This document shows positions 48,430-63,280 of a stretch of 64,000 bases of DNA, one piece after another; the stretch's first letter is position 1; each line of letters begins with the position of its first letter. Below the pieces are notes generated by a model that did not search any database, had not been told where the DNA came from, and worked only from the letters and a program-made list of their open reading frames with translations. Source of the DNA: Bilabrum cf. latius (lineage: Eukaryota; Bigyra: Bicosoecida; Bigyra; Bicosoecida); assembly GCA_965178125.1 (NCBI GenBank), contig OZ237767.1:372001-436000 (forward strand), written 5' to 3'. Made by a program: the position numbers and the translations under genes.

Positions 48430-49133
48430 TAGAGCTGAGGTGAGGGTGACGGTGACGGTGACCGAGACGGTCTTGCGGGTGAGACCGAATTGTCCCGTGA
48501 ACCCTTTTGGTTGGTGAGGCCAGCAAGGTCTCTGAGATTGAGGTCGCGCGGTGGGCGCAGGACCCGCTCGAGGTGCAGGCGAGGCCCCCGGCATCAAGAC
48601 GATAGGGATGGAAATCCAGATGGTCACCACACGGTGCACGCGCGCGTGCCTGCCATGGCCACGACAGACGGCTTGTGACGGTTTGGCGGGTAGCTTCGCA
48701 GGTCCATCCTCATCGCACAGACGCTTATCATCTCATTTGACGTCAACAACGAATCAGACTCTGTCTCCTTAATACCAATATCTACGTTCGCGCTGCCTGT
48801 GCTGTCGGCCCGGGTCGAAGCTTTTTGCTGTGTTGTCAGCTGGTGAGGCCGATCAGAAATGGTAAATATGTACGAATGCAATTAAATGACAAATTACAAA
48901 TGGACCCATACACCGTAGACCTAGTCAAAAAAATAGAATTGGTCCCCGCCTGACCGTTAAAGCGTTGGCTCCATTGCCGTTCCAGTGATACGGCTAGGCA
49001 ACCGGTGAAAGTATGAATCATTTTGACATTACTCTGCCTGGAAGTCCCAGCGCATGAGGCTTCTTGTGCTCTAGTTCGACTGCAATTCAGGACAGCTGTC
49101 CGGTCCTCCGAGAAAATTATTCTTGACTAATGC
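48430..49133. other. Intergenic with one possible coding remnant
   Basis: The segment 48516-48732 on the plus strand is open with one TAG and reads like protein (VSEIEVARWAQDPLEVQ), so it may be a last exon of the ankyrin gene. From 48740 to 49133 the DNA is AT-richer with stops in all frames; nothing recognised. Confidence 0.4.
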
Positions 49134-52100
49134 TCAAATTATTCCGTAACCAATCAGCTCATCTAGCCACTGGAGCACATCCTCATCGCCGTTGGGGTCT
49201 GGCGATGAATGGCTCCTTAACTTGGCACAGATCGACGTCTTTTTCTCGGTGCCACCGCGCAGCAGCTTCGCAGCAGAGACGCCACGCTGTGCAAGTCCCC
49301 TGCGACGAACCTCTGCAGATGCCTCCTGCGTGGGTCTGAACTGGATTGCGATCTGGAAGCCCCGAACCTGCCTCCCTGACCTATCCGGGCCGACGAATGG
49401 CATGAGCCCATGCAAGGGAGCACCGTCACCTTCCGTCTGTCTGACGTGCTGCGCCGCGAACCCCTTCAGCTTGGGGTGGTCCGCAGCATGCACCTCCCAG
49501 CAGCCCCGCCCTGCAGCTTCCGTCCAGCCCTCCATGTGCAAGTAGGTGAAGGTCGGGTGGACCAGCCTCAGCGCAGGCAGATCTACATCACGGCCAGCGT
49601 CCTTTGGGCCACGCCGGGATGCACCTCTCTTTTGTCTCGTGCTCCCCGCCGCGCGGGCGGCCGATGATGACGATGACGAAGATGGGGCCTAGGACGAGGA
49701 TTTCGCGGCTAGGCTTTGGATCGCAGCTGCCCCTGCCCCTGCCCCTGCCCCTGCCCCTGCCCCTGCCCCTGCCCCTGCCCCTGCCCCTGCCCCTGCCCCT
49801 GCCCCTGCCCCTGCCCCTGCCCCTGCCCCTGCCCCTGCCCCTACCCCTACCCCTGCCCCTGCCCCTACCCCTGCCCCTCGCAAGGAGGAAGAAGAAGACG
49901 ATGAGGCAGAAGATGAAGGCAGCCCTGCGGCCTGATGGCTAGTATTGCTACCACTGCCCTTGAGCCCATCTGGAGCTGGCTGCACGCCACCCGCACCTTG
50001 CGCCCCAGCAGCACTGGAAACAGTATCAGCGGCCCTGACACGAACTTGACTCTCTCCTGCACCCGCGGAGGGAATCTCGATGACCTGCACCACACCCTTG
50101 GCCGCTCGACGGAGCAGCTCGATCGAGCACTGCACCGCAAAGGCGTAATCGTCGAACAGCCGCACCACCGTTGCGGCCTTGATCCGCCTCAGATTCATCC
50201 TGTTCTCACCCCTTCGGTTGGACTCCATGGCCAGCTCGAACCATTTGTACCTAGAGCTTGACCGGATCCATTCAGCGGGCACCTCAACTAGCTCTTTCCA
50301 GCGAACATTCTGGGGAATTCTGGAATGCCACGTGGAAGCCGCGGGATTCCTGATCCCTAGGGGCACCTGCGAGGCTGTGCCCCTTGGGACAGGGAGGGGG
50401 GGTGGACTGGCGAAGGCAACGTGGCCAATGCTGGTGCTGCTGACACTACTGCCAAACTTGGCGTTCGACCGCATTCCAACGCCAGGACTCATGCCTGCAC
50501 CCATGCCCGCGCCTATATCCAAGCCCAAACTGGCAGCACCCATGCCAGCAGGCATCCCCGTGTTCCGTGCCACGGCTTGTTCCCTGGCTTTCTCTCTCGG
50601 AGCTGTGCCTTGTACCCCAGCGGCATGCCCCGGGAAATCAAGCACGACTGCCCTTGCACTGCCTGGCAGGCCAGCAGGCGCACTCCCCCCGCCCATCCCC
50701 TCTGGAGGGCTCCTCGCCGTGGCCTAGGTCACACGGGTAATACCCACTGCCAGGGATGGTCCCCCGCTAGGCAAGATGCCACCGCCGGTCGGTGCCCCGA
50801 GCGGCAGGCCCGGTACCCTACTTGCATTCGTCACACCCTAGCCAGCGGGTGGAGCGAGGCCTGCAGCAGGGACACCCTGCACTTGCCCGGGGCCGGTTTG
50901 CATCGTGCGGGCGACCGGCAGTGGAACGGCCGTCAGGGCAGTTTTCCACGAGGGGAGGGGCGAAGGCAGCGGAGGGGGAGGGACGATGTGCGCCCCTCCG
51001 CGCGGTGCTTCTGTTGATGATGCAGGGATGTCGCCACTACTGATGATGCTAGTCGTCACGCCCTTGCTCCCACTACCGCTACCGCCGGCCAGGCCAGCGC
51101 TGCTGGTGGCTGTCGGTGCCGACTGACGAGGCGGGTGCATGCCTTGCTGAGGCAGCGCCCGTCCGTCCGGGAGAGTCGTCAGCGCCGAGGCCTTGCCTGC
51201 CGAATGGCTTGCTTCCGCGGCCCCTTGCCCATAGCCTGGTGCAGATGCAGGGCCGCAGCCGAGAGCATCGGTGGCGCTCAATTGACGGCCGTCTGGACCC
51301 CCGGCGCGGTCTATGTCGGCTTGCTCGCGCTTAGATTTCTGCCCAACGACTCTCTTGTTTACACTAACAGAGACCTAGTTCCAGGCGAACTGCGAGTCGA
51401 GCTGTTGGGATAGCACAGCCCCGTTCTGTTGGGACCTGAGCGAGGACTTCTGCTGCTGCACGCCGACTTGCAGGGCAGGCCCTGCTCGCACATCAAGTTC
51501 TTTGATCGCAGACTCACGATGCCTCTCTCCTAGCAAGCCCAATCTACCGTGCGATGCCGCTCCATGCGTATCATGCCAACCTTGACTCCTAGGTAAGCCG
51601 GCCTAGTAGCCGTTCATGTGGTCTCCCTGTCGTTGTGCCCCGTTGGATCGAGGCAGTAGACTGCGCTGCGGTGGACCCCCCGAGGGATACGCAGGGTAAA
51701 TGCCGTAGTCGTCTGAGCGAAAGGGTCCTGAGAATCCGGCAGAAGCTTTTGCAGAGTCGTCTTGAGCTCGCTGGCGTGGCGTCTCGGTGCGGCTGCCTGC
51801 CTTCCGCATGGCATCAAGTAGCTAAACGGCCATTCCCGCGCCTGCCAGGCCTACTGCTCCAGCAGTATGTCTTGTTGCGTGCTAGACGTGTGGCTGCGCG
51901 TGTGTTTGCAACGAGGAGTCTAGGATGAGCGACGCAGCGCCATGCTTGCCATGGCGCTTGTACAACTCCTCAACGCTGCATCCGAGCTGCATCGCTAGAA
52001 TCAGCACCTACTATTGCAATTGAAGCAAATAGAGCTGCTCCTCCTATCGCATTCGAAGCTTGGCTTGCTCAATTTCTGTCTTGCTTCCGTCCAGTCCGGC

Positions 52101-52475
52101 CCCAACAGAACGAAATGGTTGGCCTCGTTGCTAGGTTGCTGCGATGCCTTCCGCCTCCCGCTAGCCCCCATGGATGATGCTTGCCTGACCCATTGTTGAA
52201 TACCGTGGTAAGTGTGAGTATCCAGCTCTATCGACCCGCTAGTGCACCGTAGACTGAGCTTGGCCGCCAGACTGTGACTGTCGGCTTGATGATAACGGCA
52301 TCGGTACCGGTGGAGTGTCGCCGGCCGCAGCGATTCGGGCACGTTTACGCTGGTAATTGGTGTATGGCGGGCGAAAACTAGACTACAGAGCCGTCGGCCT
52401 TCCAACCATGCCACGACCTACGTAATCCTCGGCTTGAGGTGAAGCACCCGGCGCCACATGAGCCCGCCCAGACAT
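49134..52475 (-). CDS. Gln-rich protein with 14 UAG codons, unknown function
   Basis: Single minus-strand frame, ATG at 52475, TGA at 49134, 1,113 residues once TAG is Gln. TAG low coordinates: 49689, 50724, 50838, 51375, 51603, 51822, 51882, 52008, 52011, 52044, 52131, 52161, 52239, 52383. The N-terminus is Ser/Gln/Pro/Arg-rich. A probable coiled coil follows (KLRMRQEEQLYLLQLQQQVL), including two adjacent TAGs, then EELYKRHGKHGAAS. A Q/S-rich middle leads to a globular-looking block (RWKELVEVPAEWIRSSSRYK; IKAATVVRLFDDYAFAVQCS), a Gly-Ala dipeptide tract, and a C-terminal segment (VHPTFTYLHMEGWTEAAG). No family recognised; composition suggests a nuclear scaffold or transcription co-regulator, which is inference only. 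Confidence 0.78.
49728..49878. repeat. CCCCTG hexanucleotide repeat (Gly-Ala tract)
   Basis: About 25 CCCCTG units with a few CCCCTA variants. On the minus (coding) strand it is (GGGGCA)n and encodes alternating Gly-Ala in the Gln-rich protein. The G-rich strand could form G-quadruplexes. Confidence 0.95.
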
Positions 52476-53232
52476 GCCTCCGGATGGACCATGCGATATA
52501 CTAACCGGGTAAGCAGAATCCTGGGTGCTAAAGTCATGCTAATATACTCGACTGACTGCGACTTGTTGGCAAGCTTTTACAGTTGGGACGCGTCACGTGA
52601 GCGCGCAAGGAATACGAGCATTTTCAGAAGACAATCAGCCTCACCAGGTTTGGGCGGCTACTGCTACAAATCTGAGCCCATTTCGGTCCCTGCTAGCGCA
52701 GCTAAAGCACTTAATCCGCCGTAGTTTCCAGGGGCCGATGCTGCCGAACTAGCTGCGGTCGTTGGATGTTACGGCGATCTTGGCATCAATTTACTCTTGC
52801 GTACTGTACTGCTGCTACCGAGAAATATTTTTGGAAAAGTTGGCTATTCTCACATTGACTTTCCATCTTTCAGCGGACGTTGAACGGCTCGTGACACCTG
52901 CTTAGCTGCCAGGTAAGCGAATCTACCGGGCACTGCAGAGTCTCGAGCTCCTCGTTGGCTGCCTATTGCGAGCTTTTTCCCGGTGATATCCGAGAATCAA
53001 TGGTAAAATTATAACGGATATTTCAATGTGTGAGAGATAAACGCGAAATCCTAAAGGATTCAAGCGTTTATCGCTATTTCAGGCTAGCTCTAGCGCAGCT
53101 GCTGGCTGCGCGCTAGTCTGGTTTACGGTAAATATCACTACAATTGCGGGCCGCTTGCTCGGAGATAGCCGGTTAGGGCACACGTCGAGCTGTCTACTTC
53201 AAACCCCTGCACCGCTACGTGCAGACCAAGTC
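52476..53232. other. Intergenic between two minus-strand genes
   Basis: Probably the upstream region of the Gln-rich gene and the 3' flank of the next gene. A plus-strand frame at 52458-52883 is open with one TAG but shows no family or codon signature I trust. Contains the hairpins at 53036-53116. GC is below that of the genes. Confidence 0.55.
53036..53116. repeat. Two adjacent inverted repeats
   Basis: First: GATAAACGC (53036-53044) pairs with GCGTTTATC (53064-53072), enclosing AATCCT/AGGATT with a 2-base loop. Second: CTAGCGCAGC (53090-53099) pairs with GCTGCGCGCTAG (53105-53116) with a 2-base bulge. They could be RNA 3'-end structures or cruciforms. Confidence 0.8.
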
Positions 53233-55149
53233 TCAGTACCAATCGCATGAGCACACGTCGCCATCGCTGCTGCCATCCGCTGCACCAACTGCCAGCTCAA
53301 CCATGTGAATCGCGATACCGTCACCGGCTCCTCCTCGCCCAGACGGCATCCGACCAACAGATTGCTCGAGGCTTCCACCCATCCTATCACCATTTCCTGG
53401 TGCGCCCTCCCCATCCCCATCCCCATCATAATCAAGATCGCCGCGCACCGCCTCCACCCTCACCTGCGCCCCTTCGCTCCCACCAGGCACGGGGCCCAGG
53501 CGCCCGGGCACCTGAATTCGGAACGTCTGCCACTCCCCAGGACTGGAACCACCAGGGAACACAAAACTGCGCGACGCTCCACTCTCCCCCTCCTACCCGA
53601 TGGTAACGTTTAAGTCCACATTGGCGCTGCTGCTGCTGTCCCACAGCGCCGTCACGCACACGAACGACGGTGCAGCTCCACTTCTCGCAGGCCCCGCGGG
53701 ATTGCCGCCGCCCGGTCCGGTCCGGCCCGTGAGCACAGCATCCATCACAACTTCGATGGGCGCACTCGTCACATCAATTTTCCTGGCCCAGGCCCCGAAG
53801 CGCTGGTAATACGGCCCGATGGATCTCATGCCCTAGAAGGTCCGGTTCTGCACGACCGGGGCCTCGGTACCGTCCCTCCTGGCGTCCATCCAGGGAACAA
53901 GGGACTCGGATGCCTTCGTGAGACGGGCCAGAAATCCGTAGTCCTGCACGTCTCGGTTGTAACCGCCCAGGTCGAGCACGCTCCTCCGCATGGCGACAAA
54001 GCCCCCTGGCGAGCTCGACGGCGATGCGACGTGGGGCGCATACCGAGCCGCCATGCGGGCTGCAGCCAAAAACTGGCCCTTGTAAACGGCCCCAACCTCC
54101 ACTCCTTTGTGCGTGCCTCTGGCTGCCACCTCTAGGTTGTCTCCATACATCGCCAGGAAAGACACCCCGTTGGACAAGTCGCTCAGCACGCGCCACCACA
54201 CCCACGCGGGAGGGGGGCACCAGTGCACCCCCTTGAGCTTGTCGCCTTGCGCCGGGGCCGGGGGGGGGGCACCGTGACGCTCTGATGGATCTGGGCCCCA
54301 CGCGTCGGCCCACGGCTCGGCGTAGCACGTGGTGTTTCCCTGCTTGCACCAGTCCCTTAGAACCAAGTATCGCAGCGCGGTCTCGCTGTCCCTTGGCTCC
54401 ACCTCGGAGGACGTGTGAAACCATGACAGCGATCCGTTCCTGAAATAGTCCTCGATGGTCTCGTACAGCGAAGGATTCAGGGCTAGGTTGTTGCGCACGA
54501 ACAGCCGTGGGGCTCCGGTCTGCGTGAAGCCTTGCACATACGATGGCAGGATGGCTGCTTCGTAGGCGTTGCGTGTGGCTGTCTCGTTGCACCACGGCCC
54601 AAGCGGCACCCCGGCGGGAGTTGTCCACGATCTCGGGTCCATAAGATTGCCTGGGCATCCAAAATGTTCGGTTCCAACGGCATCCCAGTTCATTCTGACC
54701 ACGCTAACGCTGGTCGATCCGGCGTTACTTGCCAAAATATTCTGTTTGGCAAGCCAAGCTGAGGTGCCGACGACAAGCTGCTACCTCGCCTTGATGTAAT
54801 TCGGATGATACCACATCAAGTAAAAATCATCTTTGTCCTCTGAATCACCCCACGAAGGTGTGTAGGGTATTTGTTGACGCATCCAGTCCGGATGGTACAT
54901 TGCATTCACCTAGAAGCTCGTCTTGGGCAAACCACATGGCTACTTCCCCATAACTTGCTTGGCATAGGTCCAATTGTACTGATCGCTGTTACTTGGCTGC
55001 AGCTGCTGCCACTCAAGGACGGTATCACCTCCCACAACGGATACGTTTAGATCTTGCAGCAAGCTGCAATCCGTCATCCACGTGAAATATAGGCCCGCCT
55101 AACTGGTATTGGCATGTAAAAACAGTAGAGAAAGGATCAAGTATTTCAT
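53233..55149 (-). CDS. Secreted protein, weakly glycosyltransferase-like
   Basis: Single exon, 638 residues, ATG 55149, TGA 53233. The signal peptide is clear (MKYLILSLLFLHANTSQA). The body has VRMNWDAVGTEHFG, several N-glycosylation sequons (NWT, NET, NGS, NTT) and GGFVAMRRSVLDLGGYN, a pattern seen near the acceptor region of several glycosyltransferases; the resemblance is weak and no family is assigned. The C-terminal third resembles a beta-sandwich (VDLNVTIG; EWQTFRIQVPG). In-frame TAGs have low coordinates 53593, 53833, 54781, 54910, 54940 and 55099; the last is the second residue from the end of the predicted signal peptide. It shares a 169-bp upstream region with the divergent esterase gene, which also encodes a secreted protein; co-regulation is possible. 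Confidence 0.78.
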
Positions 55150-55318
55150 GAAAAAACGTATCCTGGTGGTGCTGCCGTGCACCGGATTCGCGGGCGCGGC
55201 GCCGCGATGGGACACCGCAACCTATTTTTGGCTTGATGAGACCAAGAACACATTGAGAGGAGACAGCATAGCTGAGGTGTCTCGAAGTTATCCATACGCC
55301 ATTCTCTCACTGGCAGTC

Positions 55319-56398
55319 ATGCGTTGTCAGACTGCTTCCCTCACCCACGCAGGGCTGCTACTGCTCGGATTGGTGATGGCTGCCGTGCAAGCCTAGTACG
55401 TCGGAAATTCGAGCCGGATGTGCCGCCCCGGTGCCCAGTACGCCCGATCGTAGTTGCCTCAAAATTTACCGAGCGTAGGGATCCTCGGGGACAGCGTTTC
55501 GATCGGCTGGACTCCCGATGTAGCGTCTAACTTGGCGCACGACGCATCCGTTCAACACATCCCGTTCTCAGGGGACGGGGGCGCCCTGGATACAAAGTAC
55601 CAGATTGATTGCATGCAGTATTTCACGCGGTCCGCGCAGCTATTGGACACGTCGTACGACGTGATCGGCTTCAATTCTGGGTTGCACGACGTCAACTACT
55701 CCGGACAATACCCTGAAGAGTACACCCCAAAGCCGCAGTACGTCTCTAACCTGAGAATCATTCTGCAGAGGCTCCTCGCATCCAACGACGGACCGGGCGC
55801 GCCCCCGGGCGCCAAGCCCACACGCGTGATCTGGGTGACGACAACCCCGGTCCCGTTCAGCGCCGCCCGGGACGAGCTGGTCAAGGAGTACAACGCCGCC
55901 GCGCTGCAGGTCATGCAGCAGGACGGGTAGGGTAGGGTGACTGTGGTCGACCTGTACACCCACGTGATCTCCATATGCGGGGAACCCCCCTACACTTCGT
56001 GCAACATCAGCAACACGAGCCCCTCCCACCCCTCCCCCCACTACACCGCCGCCGGGTACCAGTACCTCGCCTCCTTCGTCACAAAGGCGGTGCAGGAGGC
56101 CCTTCAGGCGCAGGCCAAGGGCCGCCCCGTTGGTGTGACGAGTGCGCCGAAGGACACGCGGGAGGGCGCGTCACCGGTGGGGTGCGCTGGGCAGGGGGTA
56201 CCGCAGGCAAAGGGCAACAGCTCCTGCTTCTCGGACACCTCAGGGTGCATGCCCGACTCGTGGTCGTACAGCGGCTTCGGGTGCTGCGAGCTGTCCGCGG
56301 GCGCGACCTACTGCGAGGACGACTGGCACTGCTGCCCTGCGGGGAGCAAGTGCATGGAGGGGTGCAGCCTGCACGGGTGCGGGTGCGTGCCGGCGTGA
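55319..56398 (+). CDS. Secreted SGNH/GDSL esterase with Cys-rich tail
   Basis: Single exon, 359 residues, ATG 55319, TGA 56396. Signal peptide HAGLLLLGLVMAAVQA, with TAG (55394) as the next codon. SGNH features: block I VGILGDSVSIGW (nucleophile Ser), a block III-like GFNSGLHDVN, and a block V-like SPHYTAAGYQYLA carrying the catalytic His. A Cys-dense C-terminal module follows (GFGCCELSAGATYCEDDWHC, then CPAGSKC), granulin-like in spacing. Such enzymes deacylate polysaccharides or lipids; substrate unknown. TAGs at 55394, 55451 and 55928; the catalytic His block lies 3' of all three. The linker before the Cys module carries the GVTS motif. Confidence 0.85.
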
Positions 56399-56576
56399 AA
56401 ATCAAGCGGGAATGGTGCAGCGGCGCAGCTTCGTAGTGCTACTGCGCAAGCTAGGGGTTGGCCCGGCGGCGGTGCATCGGGGTTATGGTTCCGGTTTTGG
56501 TGGCCCTGCGCTCAACACCATGTCAGACTGCATTCGCGCCTTTCCTCCTATCGGTTCGATCGAATTATCAGCGAAA

Positions 56577-56918
56577 ATGAGTCGAATTCATTTCAGTCTG
56601 TCTAGAGTTGCCGATGTAGCCCACAGAGTAGTGAATGGCTCCCTGGTGTTCGGGACGCTTGCGATGATTGGCGGGCTCGGGTACGGCGCCTACAGCCTGT
56701 ACGTGCTTCGCCCAGCGTATCTGAATTCAATCCGCAATGAACTAGAAGAGAAAGCGGCGGCCAAGCATGGAATTTCTGTTGAGGAGGTTAGATAGCGAGT
56801 GGCTGACGGGGACGTTGCGTTGGCAACCGAGACGGACATGATTTAGGAGGCCAAACGAAGATAGGCAGCGCAGATGGAAGCTGCAGAGAATGGGAGTAGA
56901 AGTGATTCTAGACAATGA
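56577..56918 (+). CDS. Small single-pass membrane protein, unknown
   Basis: 113 residues from the ATG at 56577 to TGA at 56916; upstream in-frame ATGs at 56412 and 56520 would lengthen it but leave almost no space after the esterase. One membrane segment (SLVFGTLAMIGGLGYGAYSL), then a charged helix (NELEEKAAAKHGISVEEVRQ) continuing through TAGs at 56793, 56844 and 56862 to MEAAENGSRSDSR. The topology resembles small mitochondrial inner-membrane assembly factors; this is a guess. No family recognised. Confidence 0.6.
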
Positions 56919-57200
56919 GCACGACGTCTCGTTCGCGGTGCTGCAAGCGTGAAACGGTCCGGCCGGCAGGCACTCTGTGCGCCACAGTGTGGCCCCGGCC
57001 ACTGCCGCACTGTGGGGCTGTTTTCGTCGGCGGAGTAGATCGCTGGCAGTGACTTGCAAATAGTTGCATGCTTGGTTTGTGATCTCGGTTTTACAGACAG
57101 GACTGTTGGACGAGTCGGTCTGGCTATTCAACTGATACACTGCATGGGCACGAGTACAAGGTGCCACGCGTCGTAGAGACCTTCAGAATATATGCACAAG

Positions 57201-60837
<3,637 letters not shown>

Positions 60838-60975
60838 GATGCACAGAAATCAGTGCCAGCTCGGAGGCGGTCGCCTCACTGGACGATTTCCAGTCTGTAT
60901 TTCTACAGAAGTGCCACAACGACACGCAACAAACCACAAAAGTGCAAAAAGATCCCAACAGCCCCTCAGTGTACA

Positions 60976-62303
60976 ATGGCGGATACAACAGCATCACAAC
61001 CACCAGCAAGCGTATCGCAGTCTAGTGATGACCGAGGCCCGCTGATATAGCACTTCATGGGAAGGGCTCCGCCGGCACAAAGTCGAGCGGTTGCATCTGG
61101 TAAGCTCGTCATGAGGCATTACAACTGGGAATACAAGCTAAATCTGCATGATTCCTACTCCTTCGCATTTTCCATGTGCCAATCAAGCCTGGTGCAGATG
61201 TTAGCAAAACCCTGGGCACGCCGCTCGGCAAGCTACTGCCAGCTCTGGCAAAGCAGCACGCAAAATCGTTCACGCTTGCGGACATCGAAGGAGACGATGG
61301 CGGCAAAGTGATAATATGCCCGGCTGCAGCTGTAGACACGAAGCACTTTATACACTCGCCGACGGGCCGCGTGATGGCCGTGGACCACGGTAAGCTCCGA
61401 GCGCGGCCCGCTGGAGAGGGCGCCCCAGCCGCTCCGGCCGTGCCTGAGGAGATCGAGCCGCTCCGAAAAGAGCTTGATGCAGCCGCAAATGAGTATGCGA
61501 CTAAGGTATTCGCGGGATAGGGCGGCCCACAGGGAGCGGCCGGCGCGTTTTCCCGCGGCGGCGAGATCATGGTGGTGCTGTCGGGCGAGCGCCGGGACAC
61601 GGACAATTACCTTGCCTCCCGGTGGGCCTCCCGGTGGGCCTTCGGGCCGGAGAGCGGGAAACTGCGGGGCCGCATCGAGGTTGTGTCGCACTATTTCGAG
61701 AACGGCTCCGTGTAGGCCTGCTTCGACCGGAGGTGGGACGACGTGCCACTGCGCGGGCGGGGGGGCGAGGCCGGCGCGGGACCCGGCGAGAGGGCGGGGG
61801 CGGTGCTCAGGGCAATCGCTGGCCAGGAGGCAGACTTTCAGCAGGCTATTTTGATGCATTTCGGGCACCTCTCCGACCAGGGGGTGCAGAAGACCCTCAG
61901 GAGGCTGCTCCCGGTGAGCAAGCAGCCAATGGTGTGGGAGGCCGGGCAGCACCGGACCAGGAGGTTGCTGGGACAGACCGCCCCTGCTGCGGCGGGCGGG
62001 GTGGGCGGGGCCGCGAGGATGGAGGCAGCCGCGCGGGCGAGCGGTTCGGGAGCTGCGGCGGGCGGCACGCCGGGTTCAGGCAAGAAGAGGAAGCTGCCAG
62101 TCGGTGTGGTGCAGGGCAGCCCCCAGGCGGCTCTCGCGGCCGCGATGGCTGGGGGCGGATCGGGGCTGAAGAAGCTGAAGAAGGCCAAGGGGAAGGGGAA
62201 TGGAAAGGCGGGAAGCTCGTCGCCGGCACAGCCCTCAGCCGCCTCGGAGCTACAGGCTGCGTTCAAGAAGAAGCTGAAGAAGACTGGCGGGGATGGCAAG
62301 TGA
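60976..62303 (+). CDS. CAPZA: F-actin capping protein alpha subunit
   Basis: Exons 60976-61099 and 61198-62303 (donor GTAAGC, acceptor GGTGCAG), 409 residues, TGA at 62301. The alpha/beta capping protein heterodimer blocks actin filament barbed ends. Landmarks: LIQHFMGRAPPAQS matches the FI-x-x-APPGE start; EEIEPLRKELDAAANEYA; GGEIMVVLSGERRDTDNYLA and RWASRWAFG; RIEVVSHYFENGSVQ; FRK-type end LSDQGVQKTLRRLLPVSKQP. TAGs at 61048, 61518 and 61713. The last falls where animal CapZ alpha has a conserved Gln (YEDGNVQ), direct evidence for its meaning. The tail after residue ~300 is a Lys/Ala/Gly-rich extension (KKLKKAKGKGNGK) missing from the usual ~286-residue family. Confidence 0.92.
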
Positions 62304-62548
62304 GCGATTTGAGGGGGCTGGCAACACTAAGTTGGTGTGACAAATATTTATTTTCCGTGTTCGTGTTTGGACTGATGGATGCCGTACTCCAATGGCAATG
62401 TAGAGCTACCAGTAGCACAGGATCGGTTTCAGTTCCGGTTCCGGCCGCGCCGGCGGTGGGGAACGTTCCAGGAATGGCATGCGACTGTCAGGATTTCTAT
62501 ACGGGAAAGTCCGTTTGAACATCGGCTCAGGCGCAACAGACCGCTGCA

Positions 62549-63079
62549 ATGGGAGCAGGAACATCAATCCCAAATGAACTAGTGGAGCTGTCCTACCGCG
62601 CGGGCGATGAGCCGGTGAACCACGTGGACTCGGGGCGGTATCAGTGGCACAGTGCGCAACAGGATGTATTTGAGTGGCCGACATCCGAGGATATACAAGA
62701 TGTCATAGACACGGCAAGGGTGTTTACACTTGCAGACGCTGATAACATGCATCTAGAGGCTAATGGCAGTGCGATATGGGTCCCATGTGGTGGCGGTGCA
62801 CGCTCGAGGCAAGGCATCCAAGACACTACTGGAGCGACAGAAGTACGACAAGCAACACAAGGGGGCATTTTACCTACTATAGTATGTGTTGGAGGTGGAA
62901 TTGTGGTCGGAGCAGCTGGGGGTGCCCTCATTGGCGCGGGCATCGCTACTTTTGCTGGTGTCTTCGGGATCGCGGTCGCAACAGGTGCCGTCGCATACCC
63001 AGTCGGTGGGTTCGGCGCACTTGTTGGAGGGTACTGGACTTGCCTTGCTGCTGGCTGTGGTGACTCTCAATGCGAATGA
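62549..63079 (+). CDS. Small membrane protein with N-myristoylation motif
   Basis: Single exon, 176 residues, ATG 62549, TGA 63077, no TAG. It starts MGAGTS, a good N-myristoylation consensus (Gly2, Ser6). The first ~100 residues are soluble and acidic. Residues ~105-165 form a Gly-rich hydrophobic region (IVCVGGGIVVGAAGGALIGA; GVFGIAVATGAVAYPVGGFG) like a glycine-zipper double membrane hairpin. It ends in a Cys-containing tail (AAGCGDSQCE). No family recognised; codon use is less GC-rich than neighbours. Confidence 0.65.
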   Translation: MGAGTSIPNELVELSYRAGDEPVNHVDSGRYQWHSAQQDVFEWPTSEDIQDVIDTARVFTLADADNMHLEANGSAIWVPCGGGARSRQGIQDTTGATEVRQATQGGILPTIVCVGGGIVVGAAGGALIGAGIATFAGVFGIAVATGAVAYPVGGFGALVGGYWTCLAAGCGDSQCE

Positions 63080-63280
63080 TTCTTTTCTTGCGTGCGTTGC
63101 CTCGAAGACTTCATCAAGGCGGCATCGCTCTACTGCACAAGCTTTCGAATCCCACTAGCGCGACCACTAGCACACGTGGTACCAAAGTGCGGACCATGTA
63201 TGTTTGTTGACCCGAAAGTCGTCCAAATATTGGCCCACTAGGCTCAAATAGCCCTCTACTCCACTGCTATTCCTGTTGCA

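Noticed and set aside
52458-52883. Plus-strand gene crossing a TAG
   Set aside because: Overlaps the start of the Gln-rich gene, lacks family motifs and could be chance with TAG removed from the stop set.
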